Below, piece by piece: positions 1 through 6,625 of a stretch of 8,582 nucleotides of DNA; positions within the stretch are counted from its first letter, which is position 1, and each line of letters opens with the position of its first letter. The stretch is from Desulfobacterales bacterium (GTDB taxonomy: Bacteria > Desulfobacterota > Desulfobacteria > Desulfobacterales > UBA5852), in contig JAERRP010000565.1 in NCBI GenBank assembly GCA_016735415.1, forward strand, positions 1 through 8,582. The letters run 5' to 3'. The notes beneath the pieces were generated by a model, which made no database searches, was not told the origin of the DNA, and was given only the letters and a program-made list of their open reading frames with translations. The position numbers and the translations under genes were made by a program.

Positions 1-914
1 CCTTCATCGTGGGGCTGGGGGGCGGCAGTACGATTGACGCGGCCAAGAGCATCGCCCTCATGGTACGCAATCCCGGCCTTTACTGGGATTATGTCACGGG
101 CGGCAGCGGCGGCGGGCAATCGCCTGCGCACGCGGCCCTGCCGGTTGTGGCGATTCCCACCACGGCCGGAACGGGGTCGGAAGCGGATTGCGGGAGTGTC
201 GTCACCCGGTCCGGGCGGCCGGAGAAGATTAGCTGGGGCCACCCGTCGATGTTTCCGCATCTGGCCATCGTCGACCCGGATCTGACCCTTTCCGTACCTG
301 CGGCCACGACGGCCTATACCGGCATGGAAGCGTTCTTTCAGGCCGCAGAAGCCCTTCTGACCCCCTGCCGCCAGCCGACCAGCGATATGCTGGCCCTGGA
401 AGCCATTCAGATCATCAGCCGTTTCCTGCCCCGGGCCGTGGCCGACGGCACCGACCGAGAGGCCCGCACCATGCTCATGTGGGCCGGCTCGGCGGCCGGT
501 ATCTGTGGATCGCTGTCTTCCGGCCTATGGCTGCATCCCCTCGCGCAGGCCCTGGGGGCCCACGCACCCGATCTGCCCCAGGGTGCCGCCCTGACCCATC
601 TGTCCGAGGCCTATTTTACCTGGCTGGGGGAACAGCGCCCCGAGCGTTTTGATCTGATGGCTGCCGCCATGGGGGTTCCGGATGATGCATCCGGGGCCGA
701 CGGCCCGGAAAAGTTTGTCGCGGCGCTAAACGCGCTGATCGTCGAAACCGGATTAATTCGTGAATCCCTGTCGAGATGGGGCCTCAAGGAGAACCGGATT
801 GCCGGTGTGACCCATACCGCCCTGGCGACCAGGGCGGATCTTATAGAAGTGACGCCCGTTGCCATGACACCCGCCGATGTGGAGGCCATATTGGCAACCG
901 CCCTGCGTGGATGA
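1..914 (+). CDS. Iron-containing alcohol dehydrogenase family protein, 5'-partial, with degenerate metal site
   Basis: The gene enters from the left edge; the frame is open from base 3 (Phe-Ile-Val-Gly-Leu before GGGS), so the N-terminal part is outside the window. Residues are counted from the GTG codon at 9. The Rossmann-like nucleotide-binding signature GGGSTIDAAKS (4-14), NPG..WDY (21-28) and TTAGTGSEAD (51-60) place it in the Fe-ADH superfamily (PF00465), whose members oxidise alcohols or reduce aldehydes with NAD(P) and a divalent metal. The all-helical metal domain follows, but the ligand motif normally written GMDALTH reads GMEAFFQ (E107, Q111), the first C-terminal histidine is kept (H176) and the PHG histidine is Q191. 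Only one of three metal histidines remains, so ordinary metal-dependent dehydrogenase activity is doubtful. Length and the C-terminal TPV.MT..DVEAIL pattern look intact, which argues against simple decay. It probably shares a transcript with the overlapping Smr gene. Substrate is unknown. Confidence 0.88.
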   Translation, partial: FIVGLGGGSTIDAAKSIALMVRNPGLYWDYVTGGSGGGQSPAHAALPVVAIPTTAGTGSEADCGSVVTRSGRPEKISWGHPSMFPHLAIVDPDLTLSVPAATTAYTGMEAFFQAAEALLTPCRQPTSDMLALEAIQIISRFLPRAVADGTDREARTMLMWAGSAAGICGSLSSGLWLHPLAQALGAHAPDLPQGAALTHLSEAYFTWLGEQRPERFDLMAAAMGVPDDASGADGPEKFVAALNALIVETGLIRESLSRWGLKENRIAGVTHTALATRADLIEVTPVAMTPADVEAILATALRG

Positions 915-1996
915 ACGGAATGAATCTGAAAAAGCTCAAAAAGTGGTTTGGGCGCATCCGGAACCCAGCGCTTGCAGAAAACGCTGGGCCGGCCCCCTCG
1001 CCGCAAGAACCCAAGCCCCCGGCAAACGAATCCAGGCCGGTCCCCGCCCGTAGTGGGCATTCTGACAAGTCGAAGTCCCCAAGCGAAACGTCATCACTGA
1101 CAAGGCCGCTGGTTACCGGACGTTCTCTCCCCAAATCGGTTTCCGTCCGCCCGTTATCGCGCCAGGGAATCCCGATTTTGCGCCCGGAAGAGAATCCGGC
1201 GGATCATTTCATGGCTTCGGAGGCGGTGGCGGGGTGTCCGGATAAAGCGCCCAGGACCGCCGCTTCGTCCGATCGCCCTCACACAAAAAAACGAGAAGCC
1301 CCACGGCGTTCGTCACCCCAAACGCGCAAGGCCCCGGTGCGCCGCAGCCGCCTCGGTATTCGCCGGTTGGACGAGGATGCGGATTTGCGGGACTACTTCC
1401 TGCCCGCCGTTGAAAACGAAGCCGCGGACCGGGAAACGCCTGCCCCCAAAGAGGTCGCCCGCCGGAAAAGCGCAACCCGAGCGTCGATGGCCGGAATTCC
1501 CACCGATCGCCACGGCATTCCGCGTCTGGACGCCCAGACCGATCTAGGCCGGCTTTTTGAAACGACGGTCCCGGACGCCGCGGAAGCCGGGACTCTGGGG
1601 GAGGTTTTGAGGCAGTCGCTCGATCATGATGCCCGCGGCCTGATGAAGAAGAAAACCGGCGGTTTCTTCGTGCCCCGCAGGTTATCCCTCAAAGAAAAAC
1701 TGCGCCGCTATCCTTCCCCCCAGACCCAGCTGGACCTGCATGGCGCCACCGTCCGGAAAGCCCGGCCGCGGACGGATGCCTTCATTCGAACAGCGCGGAC
1801 CGACGGCCTTTTTACCGTGCGCATCATCGTGGGCAAAGGGCTCCACTCCGAAGGCGGTGCGGTCCTGCCCGATGTCATCGAAGACCATCTGGTGGCATTG
1901 AAGCGTGAAGGGCTTGTTTTGACCTACCGTTGGGAAAATCGGGTCAAACGCAAAAGCGGTGCCGTGATTGTCTATCTGACAACAGACTCCCACTGA
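911..1996 (+). CDS. Smr/MutS2-type domain protein with long disordered N-terminal arm
   Basis: 361 residues if started at the ATG at 911, which overlaps the upstream TGA as ATGA and suggests translational coupling; the in-frame ATG at 920 (358 residues) is an alternative, with GTGGA about 8 nt upstream. Residues 1-18 are basic and amphipathic (KKLKKWFGRIR). Residues 19-265 are low-complexity, rich in Pro, Arg, Ser and Glu, and probably disordered. Residues 272-357 form an Smr domain (PF01713): LDLHG at 274-278, IIVGKGLHS at 305-313 and the closing GAVIVYL at 350-356. Smr domains bind branched DNA or RNA and several are endonucleases; the histidine of the LDLHG motif is present, while the usual His before GKG is Val. 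The arm contains three 18-residue copies of one motif at residues 83-100, 146-163 and 199-216. The nucleic-acid role is inferred from the family; the actual target is not visible. An upstream start at 776 lies deep inside the dehydrogenase gene and is rejected. Confidence 0.9.
   Translation: MNGMNLKKLKKWFGRIRNPALAENAGPAPSPQEPKPPANESRPVPARSGHSDKSKSPSETSSLTRPLVTGRSLPKSVSVRPLSRQGIPILRPEENPADHFMASEAVAGCPDKAPRTAASSDRPHTKKREAPRRSSPQTRKAPVRRSRLGIRRLDEDADLRDYFLPAVENEAADRETPAPKEVARRKSATRASMAGIPTDRHGIPRLDAQTDLGRLFETTVPDAAEAGTLGEVLRQSLDHDARGLMKKKTGGFFVPRRLSLKEKLRRYPSPQTQLDLHGATVRKARPRTDAFIRTARTDGLFTVRIIVGKGLHSEGGAVLPDVIEDHLVALKREGLVLTYRWENRVKRKSGAVIVYLTTDSH
1157..1558 (+). repeat. Three dispersed copies of an 18-residue coding motif in the Smr protein
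   Basis: The copies are encoded at 1157-1210 (SRQGIPILRPEENPADHF), 1346-1399 (SRLGIRRLDEDADLRDYF) and 1505-1558 (DRHGIPRLDAQTDLGRLF). They align without gaps as [SD]-R-x-G-I-[PR]-x-L-[RD], then a mostly acidic spacer, ending in Phe. Spacing between starts is 189 and 159 bases, and the intervening sequence is low-complexity. The DNA is diverged, so the similarity is at protein level. This pattern of conserved islands in a disordered linker is typical of short binding motifs, but no partner can be named. Confidence 0.7.
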
Positions 1997-2024
1997 TATA
2001 TTTACAGCATTACAGCGATTTAAC

Positions 2025-2552
2025 GTGCTGCCCGGGATCGACAGGGCCTTTGTCAGGACCTCTTTCCACCCACCCAATCCAGACCTCGCGAACGAATATG
2101 AAACGATTTCATATTGTATTGATCCCGGGCAATATTTCCGTTCGGGCAGCCTCTACGACTATGAAATCCTGCCGGTAGGAAACTATTTGAGCGACAGCAG
2201 AATCAATGACCATACTCCTTACGCCGCCTATCTGATGAACGAATACGCCCCGGGGTTCAACGGCACGGGCGGCATGGCCTACTCTGCCAAGGATATTGCC
2301 GGCGGTCTTCAACTTGCCATATGGCAGACGCTTTTCCCCAGTTTGATGGTCAATACGACGCAGACCGGCGATATCTATGATGCCTATTATGCGATCATGC
2401 AGGATACACCGCAGATTTTGACGGAAGGTTTTTTCGTAGCTTACAACGAGAAGAGGCAGGACCAGCTCTTCAAATCAGTCCCCGAACCCGCCACCATGAT
2501 GCTGATGGGCATCGGCCTTCTGGGACTGGGGATCGTAGCCGCAGGAAAATGA
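2025..2552 (+). CDS. PEP-CTERM sorting-domain protein, possible thioester-type surface domain; probably a broken gene
   Basis: The open frame from a GTG gives 175 residues. The C-terminus has a PEP-CTERM signal: VPEPATMM (152-159) followed by a hydrophobic helix (160-172), as in exported proteins processed by an exosortase in Gram-negative bacteria that make extracellular polymer. The body contains YCIDPGQYF (C31), AAYLMNEYAPG (67-77) and GLQLAIWQTLF (Q96), a pattern seen in secreted PEP-CTERM proteins. The Cys and Gln sit where thioester adhesin domains have their crosslinked pair, which is my inference. Two things are wrong. There is no signal peptide and no Shine-Dalgarno before the GTG, so the 5' end seems lost. 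The frame also stops after AAGK, while the expected basic tail lies in the frame reached by adding one base at the GGGG run 2528-2531. A pseudogene, or a sequencing error at that run, is likely. It starts 28 nt after the Smr gene. Confidence 0.65.
   Translation: MLPGIDRAFVRTSFHPPNPDLANEYETISYCIDPGQYFRSGSLYDYEILPVGNYLSDSRINDHTPYAAYLMNEYAPGFNGTGGMAYSAKDIAGGLQLAIWQTLFPSLMVNTTQTGDIYDAYYAIMQDTPQILTEGFFVAYNEKRQDQLFKSVPEPATMMLMGIGLLGLGIVAAGK
2029..2131. repeat. Nested inverted repeats at the 5' end of the PEP-CTERM gene
   Basis: The outer arms are TGCCCGGGATC at 2029-2039 and GATCCCGGGCA at 2121-2131, an 11-base perfect inverted repeat. Inside it is a 9-base perfect hairpin, AATATGAAA (2095-2103), loop CGA, TTTCATATT (2107-2115), which ends on the first base of the codon for C31. 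The structure covers exactly the part of the frame where homology to the surface domain appears to begin. It could be an operator, a folded leader or a rearrangement scar; the sequence alone does not decide. Confidence 0.5.
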
Positions 2553-2560
2553 AGCGCTAA
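2528..2560 (+). other. Out-of-frame basic PEP-CTERM tail
   Basis: If one extra G is assumed in the GGGG run at 2528-2531, translation continues as Gly-Asp-Arg-Ser-Arg-Arg-Lys-Met-Lys-Arg and stops at TAA 2558-2560. That is the Arg/Lys cluster expected straight after the hydrophobic helix of a PEP-CTERM domain. The current frame instead ends at TGA 2550-2552 with a single Lys. This points to a one-base loss, real or technical, in the G run. Confidence 0.6.
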
Positions 2561-2580
2561 TCATTCTCATCATTTGATCC

Positions 2581-2626
2581 AAAAAAAAGCGGAACGCATG
2601 CCGTATATGCGCTCCGCTTTTTTTTT
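2581..2626. terminator. Bidirectional intrinsic terminator between convergent genes
   Basis: An A8 run (2581-2588) precedes GCGGA (2589-2593), an A/C mismatch, CGCAT (2595-2599), a 7-base loop, ATGCG (2607-2611), TCCGC (2613-2617) and a T9 run (2618-2626). The 10-pair stem with A and T tracts on either side works for both directions. It sits 28 nt after the displaced stop of the PEP-CTERM gene and 17 nt after the stop of the coiled-coil gene. Confidence 0.93.
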
Positions 2627-2643
2627 GTGGATGGATCGCCGTT

Positions 2644-2943
2644 TCAGTTGGTGCGTGCGGACTGGCGTAACCTGCGGTGTTGGGATTCGAGTTCCTTGAT
2701 CCGGGGTGGGATTGAACTGACATAGATCTCCAGTTTGTTGATGCGGCTCTTGAGATCGCCGATCTTGGCGATCGTGTTTTCATCCATGCCTCTTTCAGCC
2801 TGATAGAGGGAAAGTGTGAAATGCAGTTTGCTGATTTCTTCCTGCACGGCCGCTTTTTCGGCCTGTTTTTCCTCAGTCTCCCGACGAATGGCCAGAATTT
2901 GTTTTTGTAGATCGCTGATAACCTTCTTTTTTTCTGACGACAT
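2644..2943 (-). CDS. Small coiled-coil protein of unknown function
   Basis: 99 residues, highly charged, with no signal peptide, membrane segment or cysteine. Residues 4-50 and 54-97 read as two long amphipathic helices with Leu/Ile spacing typical of coiled coils, separated by a short Arg-Gly-Met break; a Pro-Pro pair at 79-80 kinks the second helix. A helical hairpin or oligomer in the cytoplasm is the simplest reading. The ATG start at 2943 is supported by AAGGAG (complement of 2955-2960) 11 nt upstream. It has its own promoter candidate at 3041-3069, lies downstream of the SPOR gene with no strong terminator between, and ends at the bidirectional terminator. I do not recognise the family and assign no function. 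Confidence 0.82.
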   Translation of the reverse strand: MSSEKKKVISDLQKQILAIRRETEEKQAEKAAVQEEISKLHFTLSLYQAERGMDENTIAKIGDLKSRINKLEIYVSSIPPRIKELESQHRRLRQSARTN

Positions 2944-2966
2944 AAAGTCTCAAACTCCTTTCCGGT

Positions 2967-2989
2967 AAAAAGGCCTCCGGCCGGGTTTT
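2967..2989 (-). promoter_or_regulatory. Short GC hairpin with T run in the leader of the coiled-coil gene
   Basis: Read on the minus strand, an A4 run and CCC are followed by GGCC, loop GGA, GGCC and T5. The stem is only 4 pairs, extendable by A-T pairing across a CCC bulge. It lies between the promoter and the ribosome binding site, so it could be a weak attenuator or a leftover terminator for read-through from the SPOR gene. The short stem makes both readings tentative. Confidence 0.3.
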
Positions 2990-3040
2990 ATCGAACGGTC
3001 CCGACCCGAATGCAATTCCAGAATATTGATTTAGCGACAA

Positions 3041-3069
3041 AATCTAATGAATTTAATGGCATTTGTCAA
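3041..3069 (-). promoter_or_regulatory. Sigma70-type promoter for the coiled-coil gene
   Basis: On the minus strand, TTGACA (complement of 3064-3069, perfect -35) is followed by a 17-base spacer and TAGATT (complement of 3041-3046; 4 of 6 matches to TATAAT). The surroundings are AT-rich in an otherwise GC-rich window. Transcription would start near 3034, giving a leader of about 90 nt. It sits immediately after the stop of the SPOR gene, so the coiled-coil gene could be expressed apart from the PBP operon. Confidence 0.65.
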
Positions 3070-3071
3070 AT

Positions 3072-4508
3072 TTATGATCCCTGGTAATTGGCCACATAAA
3101 AGTCTTCGATCACTCCGGCGGCTTTCAATTCCCGGCCATGCGACCGGGCAGCGGCTTTGGTGGGAAAATGGCCGACCCTCACCTGATACCAGGTTTTTTG
3201 ATGACCCTGTGCTTCTATCCGGTAAGCATCCAGCCCTTTGCCTTGCAGCCCTTGAACGTAGCGCTCGGCATGTTCCGGTTTCAGATAGGCGGCCACCTGG
3301 AGGGTATAGGGGGTGGGTTCGATTTTGACCGCGACCTTGGGAGGAGGGGGAGGCGGCGGGGACGGCGGCCGTACGAGATGGCCGGCGGTGTTGAAGAGCA
3401 GGGTGATGGCGGCAATTGCCAGACCGACGATCAGACCCACCTTCAGCAGGGTGGGCAGGCGCGTTGATGTCATCCCTGCGGTTGCGGTTTGTATCCCTCG
3501 CCCCATCCAGTTTCCGAGGTCGCCGGTGAGGTGGACGACCCGGATATACCCGGAGTGGAACACAGACAGCGGCCGGGCGGCCTCGGCCCCCGATTCGAAG
3601 CGTGTGGTGGGCGGAAAGAAGCCGGAAGACATCCTTTCAAGGTCGTTTTCGCCGCTTGCCCCGATTAACGTGCGCGCTTGCGTGAGAAGATCACGGGTGC
3701 GTTCGGAGGTCTGAATCCAGCGCAGACAGGCGGCCAGGCCGCAAAGTAGATTTTCTGACGGTGCTCTTCTTTGGGCGGCGTGAACATAGGCCCGCAGAGC
3801 CCACTCATCCGCACGACCCTCCTTGATAAAAAGCCGTGCCAGATCTAGGACCATTGGGCCGAGTCCCCAATCCGGGTCTTCCATAATACGACGGTAGGTC
3901 TGCAGGGCCGGAAAATCCGTACGGTGCGCACGGATGTAAAGCCGGGCCAGGGCGGCCTGAACCCGCCGATCATCACTCCGGGCCTCACCGATCCGGGTGG
4001 CCAGATCCTGCTGGGACTTGGTCCAGCCGGACCGGCTTTCCATGTCCTGCAGCCAGACCTCGGCGATGGCCCCATCACCGGGATAGGCCCTCAAATAACG
4101 TGTGATCCATTTGACTGCCTGATCATTTTTTTCGGCCTGGGCGGCATAAAAACGGGCCATGCGTTTCCCCAGGGCCCGGAGGTAATACCGTCGATGCCGG
4201 GGGGTCACCATGAAACTGTCCAGGAGGGCGAGTGCATTTTCAAAGGCGCGTTCAGCCGCCAGACCCATTCCGCCGCGTTCCAGAATGCCGGCTTCATGCA
4301 ACAGGGGGCGAAGCTGTATCCGGACGATGCGGTCGGTCAGCCAGCCGATCCCACTGAAAGCGGCCGCAAATAGAATCCCGACGATAAGCAACGGCTTGAA
4401 AATGGAGACGGCTTCGCCGGTATGGGGCAGCAGCCAGAGACTGACCATGAGTGCGGCCAGACCGGCGCTCCAGATTCGAAAAGCGGTATTTTTTAATAAA
4501 TGGATCAT
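3072..4508 (-). CDS. SPOR-domain membrane protein with cytoplasmic helical-repeat region
   Basis: 478 residues. Two hydrophobic segments near the N-terminus (about 12-28 and 38-56) are followed by a long helical region (65-295) with TPR-like pairs of amphipathic helices. A third membrane segment (about 353-373) precedes a Pro-rich spacer (381-390) and a C-terminal SPOR domain (about 400-475, starting YTLQVAAY and including WYQVRVGHF). This predicts a cytoplasmic repeat region and a periplasmic SPOR domain. SPOR domains (PF05036) bind glycan strands stripped of stem peptides and localise proteins such as FtsN, DamX and DedD to division sites. The ATG lies 3 nt after the PBP stop (TAG ACC ATG), so translation is probably coupled. 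The likely job, inferred from this, is to link the synthase next door to septal or remodelling sites. Three membrane segments plus a repeat domain is more elaborate than DedD-like proteins; the exact topology is a prediction. Confidence 0.88.
   Translation of the reverse strand: MIHLLKNTAFRIWSAGLAALMVSLWLLPHTGEAVSIFKPLLIVGILFAAAFSGIGWLTDRIVRIQLRPLLHEAGILERGGMGLAAERAFENALALLDSFMVTPRHRRYYLRALGKRMARFYAAQAEKNDQAVKWITRYLRAYPGDGAIAEVWLQDMESRSGWTKSQQDLATRIGEARSDDRRVQAALARLYIRAHRTDFPALQTYRRIMEDPDWGLGPMVLDLARLFIKEGRADEWALRAYVHAAQRRAPSENLLCGLAACLRWIQTSERTRDLLTQARTLIGASGENDLERMSSGFFPPTTRFESGAEAARPLSVFHSGYIRVVHLTGDLGNWMGRGIQTATAGMTSTRLPTLLKVGLIVGLAIAAITLLFNTAGHLVRPPSPPPPPPPKVAVKIEPTPYTLQVAAYLKPEHAERYVQGLQGKGLDAYRIEAQGHQKTWYQVRVGHFPTKAAARSHGRELKAAGVIEDFYVANYQGS
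3309..3361 (+). other. G-rich tract opposite the proline-rich spacer
   Basis: The plus strand has GGG or longer runs at 3309-3313, 3315-3317, 3339-3341, 3346-3350 and 3358-3361, with further GG pairs. The second half is the complement of the CCN codons for the Pro-rich spacer of the SPOR protein. It could form a G-quadruplex in the template strand, but codon content alone explains most of it. Confidence 0.35.
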
Positions 4509-4511
4509 GGT

Positions 4512-6605
4512 CTAATCGTTGAGCGGTAGATCTTCTTCCGTGATACCGGTCGCGGCCGGCGCTTCCTGGGACGACGTTCCACCGATGGCGGGGGGGATGA
4601 GGAGTGAACCCGCCGCGCCCCGGGCCATGGCGCCGTCGGGGGTCTGATTTCCCGTCAGGGCCAACCGGAGGGTATTGCGCGTCAACGCGTCGGGGCGGCG
4701 TCCGGTCTGCGGGTCGACCTCTTCGAAGTGGATCCCGGGCGGTACCGTAAAATTGCGTCGGGGCTCCCCCTCCATGGCCCGCTGCATAAAGGCCGTCCAG
4801 ATGGGTGCGGCCCCGCGGCCGCCGGTTACCCCCATACCCTGGTTGTCCCTGAGGGCATGATCCTTATCAAACCCCACCCATACCGATGCACACAGGGTGG
4901 GCGTAAAACCCGTAAACCAGGCATCGTAATAGTTATTGGTCGTTCCGGTTTTCCCCGCCGCGGGAAGTTTGAAGCCCAGGCGCCGCACCACCGCCCCCGA
5001 CCCCCGGTCGAGCACGCCCCGCATCATGTCCACCACCTGATAGGTGCGATCCGGTTCAAGCACTCTGTGGCCACTGACGATATGATCCTGAAGGATACGT
5101 CCGCGGGCGTCTTCGACGCGTGCAATCCAGTAAGGCTGGTGGTGGATACCGCCGTTGGCGAAGGTCGCGAAGGCGCCGGCCATCTCCAGCGGACTGACAC
5201 CGGAAGTTCCCAGGGCCAGAGAATATACCGGCTGGAGCGGACTTTCGATGCCGCAGCGCCGGGCGGTATTAATGACACTTTCGGGGCCGACCTGTTCGAT
5301 CAACTGGGCCGCAATGGTATTGACCGATTTCATCAGGGCCATCTTCAGCACCATCGGCCCCCTGAAGGACCGCCCGAAATTCCGGGGTTTCCAGTCGGCC
5401 GCTCCCTTGATCGTGATGGTCACCGGCTGGTCCACCATGACGGTGCCGGGTGACAGACCCAGTTTTTCGAAGGCGGTGTAGTAGATAAACGGTTTAAACC
5501 CCGATCCCGGCTGCCGCTGGTTACGGATGGCCCGGTTGTAAGCCGAATGAATATAGGAACGGCCACCGACCATGGCCCGGACGGCCCCCGACTTCGTATC
5601 GATAGCCACCAGCGCGCCCTGCGGCACCTGGCCGGGTGCGGATCCCGGGGCCGGTGGCAATGGCAGCCGGTTATCCAGATCCTGCAGGCCTTTCCGGAGG
5701 GTCTCGGTGGCGTACAACTGCAGTTGGGGGTCGAGGGTGGTATAAACCTTGAGCCCGCCATGGTGAACGATATCAGCCCCGTAGGCGGTTTCGAGATCCC
5801 GGATGATCATGTCCAGGAAATAGCTTCCCGTGTCCGAGCGTTCCCTGGGCGGCACCAGATCGACAGGGGCCAGAAAAGCTGTTTCGGCCTGCGAACGTGA
5901 AATATAGCCCGTGGCCACCATACGCATCAGAACGACCTTCTGCCGCTTTTTGGCCCGTTCCCAGTGGCGATAGGGGTTGTAACGCGTCGGCGATTTGGGC
6001 ATACCGGCCAGCAGGGCGGATTCGGCCAGGCTCAGTTCAGAAGCGGTTTGGCCGAAAAAGGCGCGGGCGGCCTGCTCGATACCATGGGAACGGGCGCCAA
6101 AGGGGATCTGGTTGATATAGGCTTCCAGAATATCATTCTTGCTGAACCGGGTTTCGATTTGCAAAGCCACCAGGAGTTCCCGAAATTTGCGCATATAACT
6201 GCGTTTGAAGGTAAAGAACAGGTTTTTGGCCAATTGCTGGGTGATGGTGGAAGCGCCCTGAATTTTACCGGGGACGAATAGTGTGATGCCGAGCGCCTTG
6301 ACGGTCCGGATTTTATCGACCCCGTGGTGTTTCCAGAAACGGTGGTCTTCGGTGGCCACCACCGCGTTGATGAAATCCCGGGAGACGCGGTTGATGGGAA
6401 CGGTTTCGCGTCCACCGATAATCATCAACCGTTCGCCGCTGGCCGTGAATATTTCGGTGGGCGCTGTTTCGATAATGCGGCTCAATGGTTCGGGAACCCG
6501 CGGCAGGTTTTGAACGGCCACGAAGAAAAAGACCACCCCGACCAGAGCCAAAAACCCCCCGAGAACGAGTCCGGAATAGAAAACCGTACGCAGAAACCTA
6601 ATCAT
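4512..6605 (-). CDS. Bifunctional class A penicillin-binding protein (PBP1A family)
   Basis: 697 residues. An N-terminal anchor (about 9-31) is followed by a GT51 transglycosylase domain (about 50-240) with EDHRFWKHHG (catalytic E86), GASTITQQLAKNLF (117-130), RKFRE (second Glu E143) and the later ARSHGIEQAARAFFG. The transpeptidase domain (about 330-610) has SGFK (S368 nucleophile, K371), SVN (427-429) and KTG (552-554). All catalytic motifs are intact, so it should polymerise lipid II and crosslink peptides in the periplasm. It is shorter than E. coli PBP1a; only about 80 residues with a Pro-rich stretch (315-328) separate the domains, leaving little room for the extra OB-type domain. The C-terminal tail (655-697) is low-complexity and ends acidic. 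The ATG at 6605 lies 20 nt after the upstream gene and the stop lies 3 nt before the SPOR gene, so it is the centre of a cell-wall operon. It is mrcA/ponA-like, but no symbol is assigned. Confidence 0.96.
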   Translation of the reverse strand: MIRFLRTVFYSGLVLGGFLALVGVVFFFVAVQNLPRVPEPLSRIIETAPTEIFTASGERLMIIGGRETVPINRVSRDFINAVVATEDHRFWKHHGVDKIRTVKALGITLFVPGKIQGASTITQQLAKNLFFTFKRSYMRKFRELLVALQIETRFSKNDILEAYINQIPFGARSHGIEQAARAFFGQTASELSLAESALLAGMPKSPTRYNPYRHWERAKKRQKVVLMRMVATGYISRSQAETAFLAPVDLVPPRERSDTGSYFLDMIIRDLETAYGADIVHHGGLKVYTTLDPQLQLYATETLRKGLQDLDNRLPLPPAPGSAPGQVPQGALVAIDTKSGAVRAMVGGRSYIHSAYNRAIRNQRQPGSGFKPFIYYTAFEKLGLSPGTVMVDQPVTITIKGAADWKPRNFGRSFRGPMVLKMALMKSVNTIAAQLIEQVGPESVINTARRCGIESPLQPVYSLALGTSGVSPLEMAGAFATFANGGIHHQPYWIARVEDARGRILQDHIVSGHRVLEPDRTYQVVDMMRGVLDRGSGAVVRRLGFKLPAAGKTGTTNNYYDAWFTGFTPTLCASVWVGFDKDHALRDNQGMGVTGGRGAAPIWTAFMQRAMEGEPRRNFTVPPGIHFEEVDPQTGRRPDALTRNTLRLALTGNQTPDGAMARGAAGSLLIPPAIGGTSSQEAPAATGITEEDLPLND

Positions 6606-6625
6606 GCGTATGTGCCGATGCCTGG

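Noticed and set aside
776..910. Upstream extension of the Smr frame to a start at 776
   Set aside because: It would overlap 139 bases of the dehydrogenase coding region, the added residues are Cys/Arg-rich shadow sequence, and the ATGA start at 911 is a natural coupled start.
1930..2178. 82-residue frame spanning the end of the Smr gene and start of the PEP-CTERM frame, considered as a source of a missing signal peptide
   Set aside because: It has no hydrophobic export segment with the right layout, and joining it to the PEP-CTERM frame would need a frame change with no obvious slippage site.
4728..5453. Long plus-strand open frame of 241 residues opposite the PBP gene
   Set aside because: The minus-strand frame has every catalytic motif of a class A PBP; the plus-strand product is Pro/Arg/Gly/His-rich antisense shadow typical of GC-rich DNA.
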